A stretch of DNA of 64,000 nt from an uncultured Clostridia bacterium (GCA_944327625.1 CALVHL010000007.1:1-64000), one strand, 5' to 3'. Positions 51,268-59,287 are shown, counted from the first letter of the stretch. Notes: generated from the letters alone by a model not told the origin. Numbers and translations: made by a program.

Positions 51268-51296
51268 TTTACTTTTGCAAAGTTTGCGCGTATAAT
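51268..51296 (+). promoter_or_regulatory. Promoter of ileS
   Basis: TTTACT (51268-51273), 17-base spacer, TATAAT (51291-51296), just upstream of the T-box leader. Confidence 0.8.
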
Positions 51297-51319
51297 AATA
51301 ACATAAAATTTAATTGTAA

Positions 51320-51519
51320 AGGCTATGACGAAGGACAACGCCCCGCAATCGACTTTTTAAGAGAGCCCTTGGACGGTGAGAAAGGGTAAAGAGTTTGCGG
51401 CAGAAATCACCTTTCAGCCTGCCGCCCGAAAGCTTATAAGGATAAGGCGGCACGGATTCGCAACCCGTCACAAGTTGCGGCAAATGTCAGTTTGTTTTGG
51501 TGGTAATAAGCACTTTTTT
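51320..51519 (+). promoter_or_regulatory. T-box riboswitch for isoleucine
   Basis: Stem I has the AG-rich segment AAGAGAG, the GGACGGTGAGAAAGGG distal region and a specifier loop with ATC (51406-51408, within CAGAAATCACC), an isoleucine codon followed by A as usual. The T-box bulge keeps only its tRNA-pairing core TGGT (51501-51504, pairing with ACCA of tRNA-Ile); the flanking ACCGCG of the consensus is replaced by AATAAGC. Located 100 bases before ileS, followed by a terminator. Confidence 0.88.
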
Positions 51520-51555
51520 AAGGGGTGTCCGAAATGACGGATGCCCCTTTTTTAA
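51520..51555 (+). terminator. T-box terminator
   Basis: AGGGGTGTCCG / CGGATGCCCCT stem followed by six T; alternative to the antiterminator formed with uncharged tRNA-Ile. Confidence 0.9.
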
Positions 51556-51618
51556 TTGCCCTTGCCGCCGCGTTGAAGAAAATATTTTGCAAAAAGAGAA
51601 TATTTCAAGGAGCTCAAA

Positions 51619-54600
51619 ATGTACAAAAAGGTAGACACATCTCTCAATTTCATCGACAGGGAAAAGGAGATAATCGACTTCTGGAAGAAGAACGACGTCT
51701 TTGAAAAATCGGTCGAAAAGAACGTCGGCGGGCAGGAGTTCTCCTTCTACGACGGCCCTCCCACGGCCAACGGCAAGCCGCATATCGGCCATATTCTTAC
51801 GCGCGTAATGAAGGATATCATTCCCCGTTACCGCACGATGAAGGGCTATCACGTCCTCCGCAAGGCGGGCTGGGATACCCACGGTCTGCCCGTCGAACTC
51901 GAAGTCGAGAAGTCGCTCGGCATAGACGGCAAGCCCCAGATAGAGAGCTACGGCATAGAGCCGTTCATCAAACAGTGCAAACAGTCGGTCTGGAAGTACA
52001 AGAGCGAGTGGGAAAAGATGAGCGACCGCGTCGGTTATTGGGTAGACATGGACAACCCCTACGTCACCTACGACGATAAGTATATAGAGTCGGAGTGGTG
52101 GGCGCTCAAAGAGATGAACAAGAAAGGGCTTTTGTATAAGGGACACAAGATAGTTCCCTATTGCCCCCGCTGCGGCACGGCGCTCTCCTCGCACGAGGTT
52201 GCGCAGGGCTATAAGACGGTCAAGGAAAATTCGGTGGTCGCCCGTTTCAAAGTAAAGGGCGAGGACAACCTCTATATTCTCGCGTGGACGACCACGCCGT
52301 GGACGCTCCCCTCGAACGTCGCGCTCTGTATGAACCCCGACGAAAACTACGTAAAGATCGAGGCTGACGGCGTAAACTATATTCTCGCCGAAGCGCTCGT
52401 TCCCAACCACTTCGAGGAATATAAGGTAATCGAGAGAAAGCTCGGCAGAGAGTGGGAAGGGCTGGAATATGAGCCGCTGTTCCCCGAAACTACCGCCGAA
52501 ATCAAGAGAATTTCCCCCGCAAACGCACCCTTGAAGGCGCATTACGTCGTCTGCGACGGCTACGTCACCATGGGCGACGGCACGGGCGTAGTTCACATTG
52601 CCCCCGCATTCGGCGAGGACGACTATAAGGTCGGCAAAAAGTACAATCTGCCCGTCGTTCAGCTCGTCAACGAGAGGGGCTGCTTCGACGAGAGGTTTGA
52701 AAGCCTCAACGGCGTATTCGCCAAGAAAGCCGACAAGAGCCTCATCGAAAGGCTTGAAAAGGAGGGCAAGCTCTTTAAGGTAGTGCCATTCGAGCACGAT
52801 TATCCCCACTGCTGGCGCTGCGACACGCCGCTTCTCTATTACGCGCGTTCAAGCTGGTTCATCGCCGTCACCAAGGTCAAGGACGAGATAATCGCCGCAA
52901 ACCGCTCGGTAAACTGGATGCCCGACACCATAAAAGAGGGCAGAATGGGCAACTTCCTCGAAAACGTCATCGACTGGGGACTTTCCCGCGACAGGTATTG
53001 GGGTACGCCCCTGCCCGTCTGGGTATGCCCCGACTGCGGCGAGATAGAGGTAATAGGCTCTAAGGCGGAACTCAAAGAGAAATGCGGTCTGCCCGCCGAT
53101 AAGGACATTGAACTGCACCGCCCGTACCTTGACGACCTCACCTGCAAGTGCCCCAAGTGCGGCGGCAGCATGAAAAGAACGCCCGAGGTCATCGACTGCT
53201 GGTTCGACAGCGGCTCTATGCCCTTCGCGCAGTATCACTACCCGTTTGAAAATAAGGACGTATTCGCCGAAACCTTCCCCGCCGACTTCATATCCGAAGC
53301 CGTCGACCAGACGCGCGGCTGGTTCTATACGCTGCTCGTCATAAATACCATACTGTTCGGCAAAGCGCCCTTCAAGAACTGCATAGTCCTCGGCCACGTC
53401 AACGACAAGAACGGCATAAAGATGTCCAAACACAAGGGCAACGTCGTCGATCCGTGGTCGGTACTCGACAAGCAGGGCGCAGATGCCGTCCGCTGGTACT
53501 TCTACACGAGTTCGGCGCCCTGGCTGCCCTCGCGCTTCTATGAGGAGGCGGTGTCCGAAGCCCAGCGCAAGTACATCGGCACGCTGTGGAACGCTTATGC
53601 ATTCTTTACGCTGTACGCCGAGATAGACAAGTACAACCCCGCCGACTATAAGCTTGAAAACTGCAAGCTGTCGCTCATGGATAAGTGGATACTCTCCAAG
53701 CTCAACAGCCTCATAAAGTTCGTCGACGAGGACCTTGCCGAATATGAAATAACCGAGAGTGCGCGTGCCCTGCAGGACTTCTGCGACGTGCTCTCCAACT
53801 GGTATATAAGGCGCGGCAGGGAACGCTATTGGGGCAGCGAGATGACCGACGACAAGGCGGCGGCGTACACTACGCTCTATACCGTGCTCGTCACGCTCGC
53901 AAAGCTCACCGCACCCTATACGCCCTTCGTCGCCGAGTTGATGTATCTCAATCTCGTGCCCGAATTCTTCAAGGATGCGCCCGTATCCGTTCATCTCTGC
54001 CCGTTCCCCGTCGCCGACGAAAAGGCGATCGACGTCCGGCTTGAAAAGGGCATGGACGGCGTGCTCGACATAGTCGTCCTCGGCAGAGCGGCAAGAAACG
54101 CGGGCAACGTCAAGAACCGTCAGCCGCTCGGCGAAATGGTCGTCGTCAGCACGAGGGAACTAAATCTCTCCGAAGACGAAATAAGAATAGTCCTCGACGA
54201 ACTCAACGTCAAGAAGTTCACCGTGGCGGAGGACGCGACGAAGTATATAAGCTATAAGCTTAAACCTCAGCTCAAAACCCTCGGTCCCAAGTACGGCAAG
54301 AAGCTGGGCGCAATCTCCAAATTCCTCGCCGAGTGCAACGCCGAAGAAGTCGTCGAGGCGGTCAAGAACGGCGGCATATATAATATTGCCGATCTCGACG
54401 TCGCGCTTACGCAGGAAGATCTGCAGATATTCACCGAGAGCGCAAAGGGCTACGTCGCCGCGGCAGACAGGGGAATAACCGTCGCCCTCGACGTCAATCT
54501 CACCGAGGAGCTCGTCGAAGAAGGGCTTGAAAGAGAGCTCGTCTCCAAAATTCAGAATATGAGAAAGGAGGCGGGTTTCGAGGTCACCGACCGCATAGAG

Positions 54601-54762
54601 ATATACTATTGCGCCGACGGCAGGGTTGCAGAAGTGCTCAAAAAGGGCAACTTTGCGTCGCAGGTGCTGGCAAACAAGGTGGAAAGCGGCACGGCGGACG
54701 GCTTCACCCGCGAGATTTCGGTAAACGGCGAAAAGGTAACATTGACGCTCGTCAGATTATAA
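51619..54762 (+). CDS. ileS: Isoleucyl-tRNA synthetase, long eukaryote-like type
   Basis: A 1047-residue class I synthetase. HIGH is PHIGHILTR (His55 region), KMSKS is KMSKHKGN (about 601), with GWDTHGLPVELEVEK in the catalytic domain and an editing domain containing AWTTTPWTLPSNVAL. The length and the GYWVDMDNPYVTYDDKYIES segment fit IleRS type 2, the group shared with eukaryotes and archaea and usually resistant to mupirocin; resistance is inferred. Internal zinc-type motifs CPRCG and CPDCG...CPKCG are present. Regulated by the upstream T-box. AAGGAG precedes the ATG. Confidence 0.95.
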   Translation: MYKKVDTSLNFIDREKEIIDFWKKNDVFEKSVEKNVGGQEFSFYDGPPTANGKPHIGHILTRVMKDIIPRYRTMKGYHVLRKAGWDTHGLPVELEVEKSLGIDGKPQIESYGIEPFIKQCKQSVWKYKSEWEKMSDRVGYWVDMDNPYVTYDDKYIESEWWALKEMNKKGLLYKGHKIVPYCPRCGTALSSHEVAQGYKTVKENSVVARFKVKGEDNLYILAWTTTPWTLPSNVALCMNPDENYVKIEADGVNYILAEALVPNHFEEYKVIERKLGREWEGLEYEPLFPETTAEIKRISPANAPLKAHYVVCDGYVTMGDGTGVVHIAPAFGEDDYKVGKKYNLPVVQLVNERGCFDERFESLNGVFAKKADKSLIERLEKEGKLFKVVPFEHDYPHCWRCDTPLLYYARSSWFIAVTKVKDEIIAANRSVNWMPDTIKEGRMGNFLENVIDWGLSRDRYWGTPLPVWVCPDCGEIEVIGSKAELKEKCGLPADKDIELHRPYLDDLTCKCPKCGGSMKRTPEVIDCWFDSGSMPFAQYHYPFENKDVFAETFPADFISEAVDQTRGWFYTLLVINTILFGKAPFKNCIVLGHVNDKNGIKMSKHKGNVVDPWSVLDKQGADAVRWYFYTSSAPWLPSRFYEEAVSEAQRKYIGTLWNAYAFFTLYAEIDKYNPADYKLENCKLSLMDKWILSKLNSLIKFVDEDLAEYEITESARALQDFCDVLSNWYIRRGRERYWGSEMTDDKAAAYTTLYTVLVTLAKLTAPYTPFVAELMYLNLVPEFFKDAPVSVHLCPFPVADEKAIDVRLEKGMDGVLDIVVLGRAARNAGNVKNRQPLGEMVVVSTRELNLSEDEIRIVLDELNVKKFTVAEDATKYISYKLKPQLKTLGPKYGKKLGAISKFLAECNAEEVVEAVKNGGIYNIADLDVALTQEDLQIFTESAKGYVAAADRGITVALDVNLTEELVEEGLERELVSKIQNMRKEAGFEVTDRIEIYYCADGRVAEVLKKGNFASQVLANKVESGTADGFTREISVNGEKVTLTLVRL

Positions 54763-54779
54763 TATCATTAAAATTTATG

Positions 54780-54808
54780 GACGCTCATAGTATATTGCTA
54801 TGAGCGTC
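54780..54808 (+). promoter_or_regulatory. Perfect hairpin enclosing the feoA start codon
   Basis: GACGCTCATAG / CTATGAGCGTC, an 11-base-pair perfect stem with a seven-base loop. The right arm contains the ATG of feoA (54800-54802). No T-run follows, so it looks more like a translational or RNA-processing element than a terminator. Confidence 0.7.
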
Positions 54809-55024
54809 TATGATTTATCGGCAGGGCAAAGCGCAGAGGTTATTGCGGTAAACGTCGACGGCGCGGCGGCGGAAAGGCTGTATTCGCTGGGAATACGCAA
54901 GGGCGCTAAGGTAAAGTGCGTCGCCTTTTCGCTGTTCGGCGTGAGCGTGCTCGTGCTCTGCGGCTATAACAGAATAGGGCTGAGAAAGGCGGTTGCCGAG
55001 CGCATTGAGGTGCATATATGCTGA
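54800..55024 (+). CDS. feoA: FeoA domain protein
   Basis: A 74-residue SH3-like FeoA protein (MSVYDLSAGQSAEVIAVNVD, RLYSLGIRKGAKVKCVAFSL, LRKAVAERIEVHI), a cytoplasmic accessory of the FeoB Fe2+ transporter. ATG 54800 has no ribosome site and lies in the right arm of a perfect hairpin. The gene overlaps feoB by seven bases. Confidence 0.88.
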   Translation: MSVYDLSAGQSAEVIAVNVDGAAAERLYSLGIRKGAKVKCVAFSLFGVSVLVLCGYNRIGLRKAVAERIEVHIC

Positions 55025-56700
55025 AATGTACAGCCGTGAAGGGCGAAAGGACTGCGGCGGTCAAGGTCGTGCTTGCGGGCAACCCAAACGCGGGCAAGAC
55101 CACGCTTTTCAACGCGCTTACGGGCAGCCGACTGCGCACGGGCAACTATCACGGCGTGACTACGGCGGCATTTTCCGCGACCGTCGGCGGCACGACCTAT
55201 ACCGACGTCCCGGGAATGTATGCCTTCAACGCTTACACCATGGAGGAGAGCGAGGCATATTCGGCGATAGAACAGGCGGACATAATCGTCAACGTCGTCG
55301 ACGCGCTGACGCTCGAAAGCTCGGCAGAGCTGACGCGGCGGCTTATCGCCCTCGGCAAGCCGACGATAATATATGTGACCAAGCTGCCCGCGCTTCGGGC
55401 GCGAAAGGGCTTTCTCGATGAAAAACTGCTCTCCGCGCACTTCGGCGTGCCCGTGACGGGCAGCGTAAAACGCCTCAGACAGCTGCTCTCGGAGGGCGGC
55501 TTCAAGCTCGCTCCCGCACAGCAGAAAATACAATTGGATAAGGCATACTACGGGGGCAATTGCAATATTACGGCTGCGGAAAAGCTTATCTATAACCGCA
55601 TTTTCGCGCCCGTCCTGTTCGTGCTTTCGCTGACGCTCACATTCTTTATAACCTTTTTCCCGGGTATGCCGGGGGAGGCGTTAAAATCGCTCGTCGAGCG
55701 GCTGATCTTCGTCGATCTGTATAACGCGACTGCCGCAAATATTTCCAATCCCGTCGCCGCGTCGCTCGTCGGCGAGGGGGTGATAGGCGGAATAGGCGGG
55801 GTGCTCTCATTCATTCCGCAGATAGCCATACTCTATCTCTGCCTCGTCTTGCTCGACGAAAGCGGGGTGTCGTCGGCGTTGAGTTTCGTCACGGACGGGC
55901 TGTTTGAAAAGGTCGGGCTTTCTGGCAAGGCGGCGTTCTCGCTCGTGTCGGGGTTCGGCTGTACGGCGGCGGCAATAGCCACCACGCGAGGCTTTTCGCT
56001 CGACCGTTCGCGCAGAAAGACGGTCGCGGTATTGCCATACATACCCTGCGGCGCAAAGATGCCCGTCTTTTTAACTCTGCTGTCGCCGCTCACGAAAAAC
56101 CCGTTTCCCGCCGTGTGCGTGCTGTATTTCGGCGGAATACTGCTCGCCGTCGGGCTCTCCGCCCTGCTAAAAAGCGGCAGGGAGGGGCTGATATGCGAAG
56201 TCACGCCCATAAGCCTGCCCGCGCCGACAGTCGTCATTAAAAAGTTGTCTTTTTATCTGCAATCGTTTATAATTAAGGTGACGACTTATGTGTTCGTATT
56301 CTGCCTTATCAGCTGGCTTCTTTCGCACTTTTCGCCGTCGTTTGAATACTGCGAGGCGGACGAGAGCATGCTCGGCGGGCTGTCGCGGGCAATATTGCCG
56401 ATATTTATGCCGATGGGTATAACCGACTGGCGGTATGCCTACGCGCTCATCTCTGGGTTCGCCGCCAAGGAAAATATAGCGGCTACTCTCGGAATGTTAT
56501 TGCCGCAGGGCGTATATCTTACCCTGCCCGCCACGGCCGCGGTCTGCGTATTCGTGCTGACCTGCCCCGCCTGCATATCGGCTTTTGCGTCGTCCGTGCG
56601 CGAGGTCGGGCTGAAAACAACGCTTAAATTCAACGCCGCGCAGCTCGCGTTTGCGTTCGTCGCGGCATATCTCACTTATTTTATTGCAAGACTTATATGA
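55018..56700 (+). CDS. feoB: Ferrous iron transport protein B, short form
   Basis: A 560-residue Fe2+ transporter with an N-terminal G domain and a membrane domain. G1 GNPNAGKTT, switch Thr in TGNYHGVTT and G3 DVPGMY are intact, but the G4 motif (normally NxxD) reads TKLP (YVTKLPALRARKG), so nucleotide specificity may be altered. The gate motifs GFGCTAAAIATTR and PCGAKMPVF are present. It is shorter than most FeoB (about 600-770), partly because the G-domain linker is reduced. A stretch coding LDKAYYGGNCN resembles a dispersed-repeat insertion. Overlaps feoA and, by four bases, the following pseudouridine synthase. Confidence 0.9.
   Translation: MLKCTAVKGERTAAVKVVLAGNPNAGKTTLFNALTGSRLRTGNYHGVTTAAFSATVGGTTYTDVPGMYAFNAYTMEESEAYSAIEQADIIVNVVDALTLESSAELTRRLIALGKPTIIYVTKLPALRARKGFLDEKLLSAHFGVPVTGSVKRLRQLLSEGGFKLAPAQQKIQLDKAYYGGNCNITAAEKLIYNRIFAPVLFVLSLTLTFFITFFPGMPGEALKSLVERLIFVDLYNATAANISNPVAASLVGEGVIGGIGGVLSFIPQIAILYLCLVLLDESGVSSALSFVTDGLFEKVGLSGKAAFSLVSGFGCTAAAIATTRGFSLDRSRRKTVAVLPYIPCGAKMPVFLTLLSPLTKNPFPAVCVLYFGGILLAVGLSALLKSGREGLICEVTPISLPAPTVVIKKLSFYLQSFIIKVTTYVFVFCLISWLLSHFSPSFEYCEADESMLGGLSRAILPIFMPMGITDWRYAYALISGFAAKENIAATLGMLLPQGVYLTLPATAAVCVFVLTCPACISAFASSVREVGLKTTLKFNAAQLAFAFVAAYLTYFIARLI
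55539..55563 (+). repeat. Possible repeat copy lodged in the feoB reading frame
   Basis: TAAGGCATACTACGGGGGCA followed by ATTGC matches the variant copy after the ABC exporter (TAAGGCATATTGCGGGGGCA). It lies in the linker between G domain and membrane domain, where an insertion would be tolerated. Confidence 0.45.
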
Positions 56701-57521
56701 AAACTTTTACCTGTGACAAAAATATGCGGTTGCGCGATTTTACCGATGCGGTCTATCCGCAGGGCAGTTTTGCGTTCAATTCTCTCATAAAGCGGGGCGA
56801 CGTCCGCGTCAACGGAGTGCGCACCCGCGCTGATATTCCGCTCTCTGCGGGCGATATCGTCGCCTATTACACTACGGCGGCGGAGGAGGCGAAGCCCTGC
56901 CATAATACGGTGTACGAGGACGAAAATATCCTCATCGCCGACAAGTACTCGGGCGTATCGAGCGAGGCGCTCTTTTCCGCGCTCTCTGGCGTTGCGGCAT
57001 ATCCCGTTCACCGCCTCGACAGAAATACCTGCGGTCTGCTGGTAATCGCTAAAAACGAGGGCTGTCAGCGGCTGCTCGTCGACGCGTTCAGAGAGCGGCG
57101 GGTGGAAAAAATCTATCTGTGCTTTGCCAAAAATGCGTTCAGGCGCGATAGCGCGGTGCTTTCCGCCTATCTCAAAAAGGACGAAAAGAGCAGCTCTGTA
57201 AAGGTCAGCGACAGCCCCTCGGCGGGCGCGGTGAAGATCGTAACTGAATACGAGGTACAGAAAAAATACGGCGATTACGCGCTCGTAAAGGTGACGCTGC
57301 ACACGGGCAAAACCCACCAGATAAGGGCGCACCTCGCGCATATAGGCTGTCCCGTGCTCGGCGACGAGAAGTACGGCGACAGGGCGCTCAACGACAAGTA
57401 CCACGCCCGCAGGCAGATACTCGTCGCAAAGTCCCTGACCTTCAACGCGGGCGGAGAACTTTGCTATCTCGACGGCAAGAGCTTTGAAAGCAACTTCTTC
57501 CCCGAGCTTCCCGTTAGGTGA
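56697..57521 (+). CDS. RluA family pseudouridine synthase
   Basis: A 274-residue enzyme with an N-terminal S4 domain (NSLIKRGDVRVNGVRTRADI) and the catalytic segment YPVHRLDRNTCGLLVIAKNE, plus HTGKTHQIRAHLAHIGCPVLGD. It is a second RluA-type synthase in the window, distinct from the one at 17.7-18.6 kb. Which RNA it modifies is not evident. Start ATG 56697 overlaps the feoB stop. Confidence 0.88.
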   Translation: MKTFTCDKNMRLRDFTDAVYPQGSFAFNSLIKRGDVRVNGVRTRADIPLSAGDIVAYYTTAAEEAKPCHNTVYEDENILIADKYSGVSSEALFSALSGVAAYPVHRLDRNTCGLLVIAKNEGCQRLLVDAFRERRVEKIYLCFAKNAFRRDSAVLSAYLKKDEKSSSVKVSDSPSAGAVKIVTEYEVQKKYGDYALVKVTLHTGKTHQIRAHLAHIGCPVLGDEKYGDRALNDKYHARRQILVAKSLTFNAGGELCYLDGKSFESNFFPELPVR

Positions 57522-57591
57522 AAGATATGAGTTTTAGGGAGTTTTGATTGATAATTTGCGCTTGATGTATAATTTATTTTCAATAATGAAT

Positions 57592-57616
57592 AAAACGCCT
57601 CCGAAAGGGGGCGTTT
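57592..57616 (-). terminator. Terminator of the minus-strand lipoprotein transcript
   Basis: AAACGCCCCC / GGAGGCGTTT stem followed on the minus strand by TTATTCATTATTG; on the plus strand no T-run follows. Confidence 0.55.
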
Positions 57617-57773
57617 ATGCACAAAAAGTTATCGACAACGGGCGCTGTTCAAATCTTTTTCAAACAAACTTTCGCAAAAGTTATCAACAATTCGCTAAAA
57701 ATGCGACATTTTTCGCGTGATTTTTTTTAACTTTCGTTCCGCGTAGTCATAATTGACTACAAAGTTATCAACA
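57615..57773 (+). other. Cluster of four DnaA-box-like 9-mers with an AT-rich tract
   Basis: TTATGCACA (57615-57623), TTATCGACA (57629-57637), TTATCAACA (57681-57689) and TTATCAACA (57765-57773), all in the same orientation; the last three sit in AAAGTTATCRACAA. The first is a perfect TTATNCACA box, the others have one mismatch. Between them lie TTTTTTTTAACTTT (57721-57734) and the inverted repeat GTAGTCA-TAAT-TGACTAC (57743-57760). No gene in this 326-base gap. Confidence 0.55.
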
Positions 57774-57847
57774 ATTCAAGAATGTATGGCGGACGAGTAA
57801 AATCCATTAGCCCCGCCGCGCCCGCAAAAGGCTGAAAAGCGCCGCAA

Positions 57848-58483
57848 TCAGCCGCGTTCGGCAAGCACTCTGCCGTCCGTGCCGTCGAGGAGGTATGCGT
57901 AGGTATTGCCCTCGCGGTCGCAGACGCCGACGTAGTAATAACAGCCCTCGTCGTAGAGCAGGCGGATATTTATCTCGCCGAGGAAGCGGTTGCCCTTGGT
58001 AAGCGCGGCAAAGCGCTCGCCGTCGTATTCGAGTACGCATTGCAGCGCCTTGCGCCCGTCTATTACGCCCTCGTCGCGCACGTTGGGCACGTCAATAGTC
58101 TTCTCCTTGCCGTCTACGGTCAGCGTCGCCTGTACGGAGGCGGCGCCCTCGTCCTCGGCGGTAAAGCAGAGGTAGAAGTCGCGCGTGACCGAGCGGTAGT
58201 TCATATCCCCCTGCATATCGCCGACGGATATATGCACTTCGTCGGCGGTCGCGTCGGAGCTGTAAAAGATCTCGACCGTGTCGTTGAGCTGCCCCTTTAT
58301 TCCGTCGGAGGAATAGGGCGCTTCGCGGCGGGAGCAGTAAATTTTAAGTTCTTCGCCGTCCTCCGAAAATATGTAGACCGAGCTTCTGTATTCCGAGACG
58401 TAGTCGAAATAGTCGGGCGAGGACGAGCAGGCGGTAAATCCCAAAAGAAACAGCGGCGCAAGCGCGCATAAAAATTTTTTCAT
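57848..58483 (-). CDS. Lipoprotein of unknown function
   Basis: A 211-residue lipoprotein: signal peptide MKKFLCALAPLFLLGFTAC with lipobox FTAC, then a mature part rich in beta-strand-like segments (SSVYIFSEDGEELKIYCSRR, ATLTVDGKEKTIDVPNVR, INIRLLYDEGCYYYVGVCDR). No known family recognised. ATG 58483 is six bases after a perfect TATAAT on the same strand and has no ribosome site; the in-frame extension to 58741 lies beyond the promoter. It is a single-gene unit, divergent from the next gene. Confidence 0.75.
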   Translation of the reverse strand: MKKFLCALAPLFLLGFTACSSSPDYFDYVSEYRSSVYIFSEDGEELKIYCSRREAPYSSDGIKGQLNDTVEIFYSSDATADEVHISVGDMQGDMNYRSVTRDFYLCFTAEDEGAASVQATLTVDGKEKTIDVPNVRDEGVIDGRKALQCVLEYDGERFAALTKGNRFLGEINIRLLYDEGCYYYVGVCDREGNTYAYLLDGTDGRVLAERG

Positions 58484-58489
58484 ATTTTC

Positions 58490-58495
58490 ATTATA
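58490..58495 (-). promoter_or_regulatory. -10 box of the lipoprotein gene, leaderless arrangement
   Basis: TATAAT on the minus strand, then GAAAAT and the ATG. No good -35 hexamer at 17-18 bases. Confidence 0.5.
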
Positions 58496-58555
58496 TAGCG
58501 CAAAAAGTCGTATTATGATTATCATCGTCAAACAGCCTAATTTTTGCCGAAACAG

Positions 58556-58584
58556 TTGATTTTTCCGTGCGGCTGTGATAAAAT
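58556..58584 (+). promoter_or_regulatory. Promoter of the following membrane-anchored protein gene
   Basis: TTGATT (58556-58561), 17-base spacer, TAAAAT (58579-58584). The in-frame ATG at 58583 overlaps the -10 box, so transcripts from here cannot use it as start. Confidence 0.6.
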
Positions 58585-58642
58585 GTATAAAATATATCAA
58601 AGGCAGGTCAGACGTCGGGTTTTTCGCCCGATAAAAAGTCAT

Positions 58643-59287
58643 TTGGAGAAGATAGTAGTAAAGACCGCGGTCAAGACCGTACTTGCCATAATCATCATTC
58701 TGGCCGTCGCATTCGCGGTGTTCAACTTTGCATTTCCGCAACAGATGGCTACGATCTGCGAAAATCTCGGCAATTACTCTCTGGCGGTAAAATATTCGTC
58801 GTTGCGCTATTCCTACACGGGCTCGGGGCTCGACCTCGCGCGGTGCTTTGAAAACAGTTTAAGCCTCGGCGACGACGATTACATCATAGAGTTCGGCGAA
58901 GAACTTGTCGGAAGGAGCGATTTCGACGACGTCTGCCATTCCATGGAGACGGAGTTTTACGAGCTCAACGATAAGTACCTCGAAGGCGAGCGAATAGAGT
59001 TCGACTATGAACAGCGCGTCAAGGGCAAGCTTGCGGCTTCGTATTATTGCAAGGGCGAGACGACCAAGGCGATTAACTACGCCTTTGAAACCAACGGCAC
59101 TTCTTCGTTTGCGTCGGGCAACGCCTTAATTCTCTTGTACGCCGAGATAAAGTCGGCGGGGGACGGCGACGCGGCGCAGATAATGCTCGAAAAGCTCGCG
59201 CTCGTAACGCCTGCGGACGAAGACCAGCGGCAGATGCTCGTCGAGGTCACGCAGAGCCTTCGGGCGGTGGTAGTCGCCGACAAGTGA
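58643..59287 (+). CDS. Membrane-anchored protein with a helical extracytoplasmic domain
   Basis: A 214-residue protein when started at TTG 58643: short N-terminus, one membrane segment TVLAIIIILAVAFAVFNFAF, then a helical domain (MATICENLGNYSLAVKYSSL, GSGLDLARCFENSLSLGDDD, GKLAASYYCKGETTKAINYA) that looks like tetratricopeptide-type repeats. I recognise no family. The upstream ATG 58583 would add 20 basic residues but overlaps the likely -10 box, and no ribosome site supports either choice. guaB follows after 62 bases. Confidence 0.6.
   Translation: MEKIVVKTAVKTVLAIIIILAVAFAVFNFAFPQQMATICENLGNYSLAVKYSSLRYSYTGSGLDLARCFENSLSLGDDDYIIEFGEELVGRSDFDDVCHSMETEFYELNDKYLEGERIEFDYEQRVKGKLAASYYCKGETTKAINYAFETNGTSSFASGNALILLYAEIKSAGDGDAAQIMLEKLALVTPADEDQRQMLVEVTQSLRAVVVADK

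Noticed and set aside
57540-57800. Chromosomal replication origin
   Set aside because: DnaA-like boxes are present, but dnaA and dnaN are absent and gene orientation does not switch here; reported instead as a DnaA-site cluster.
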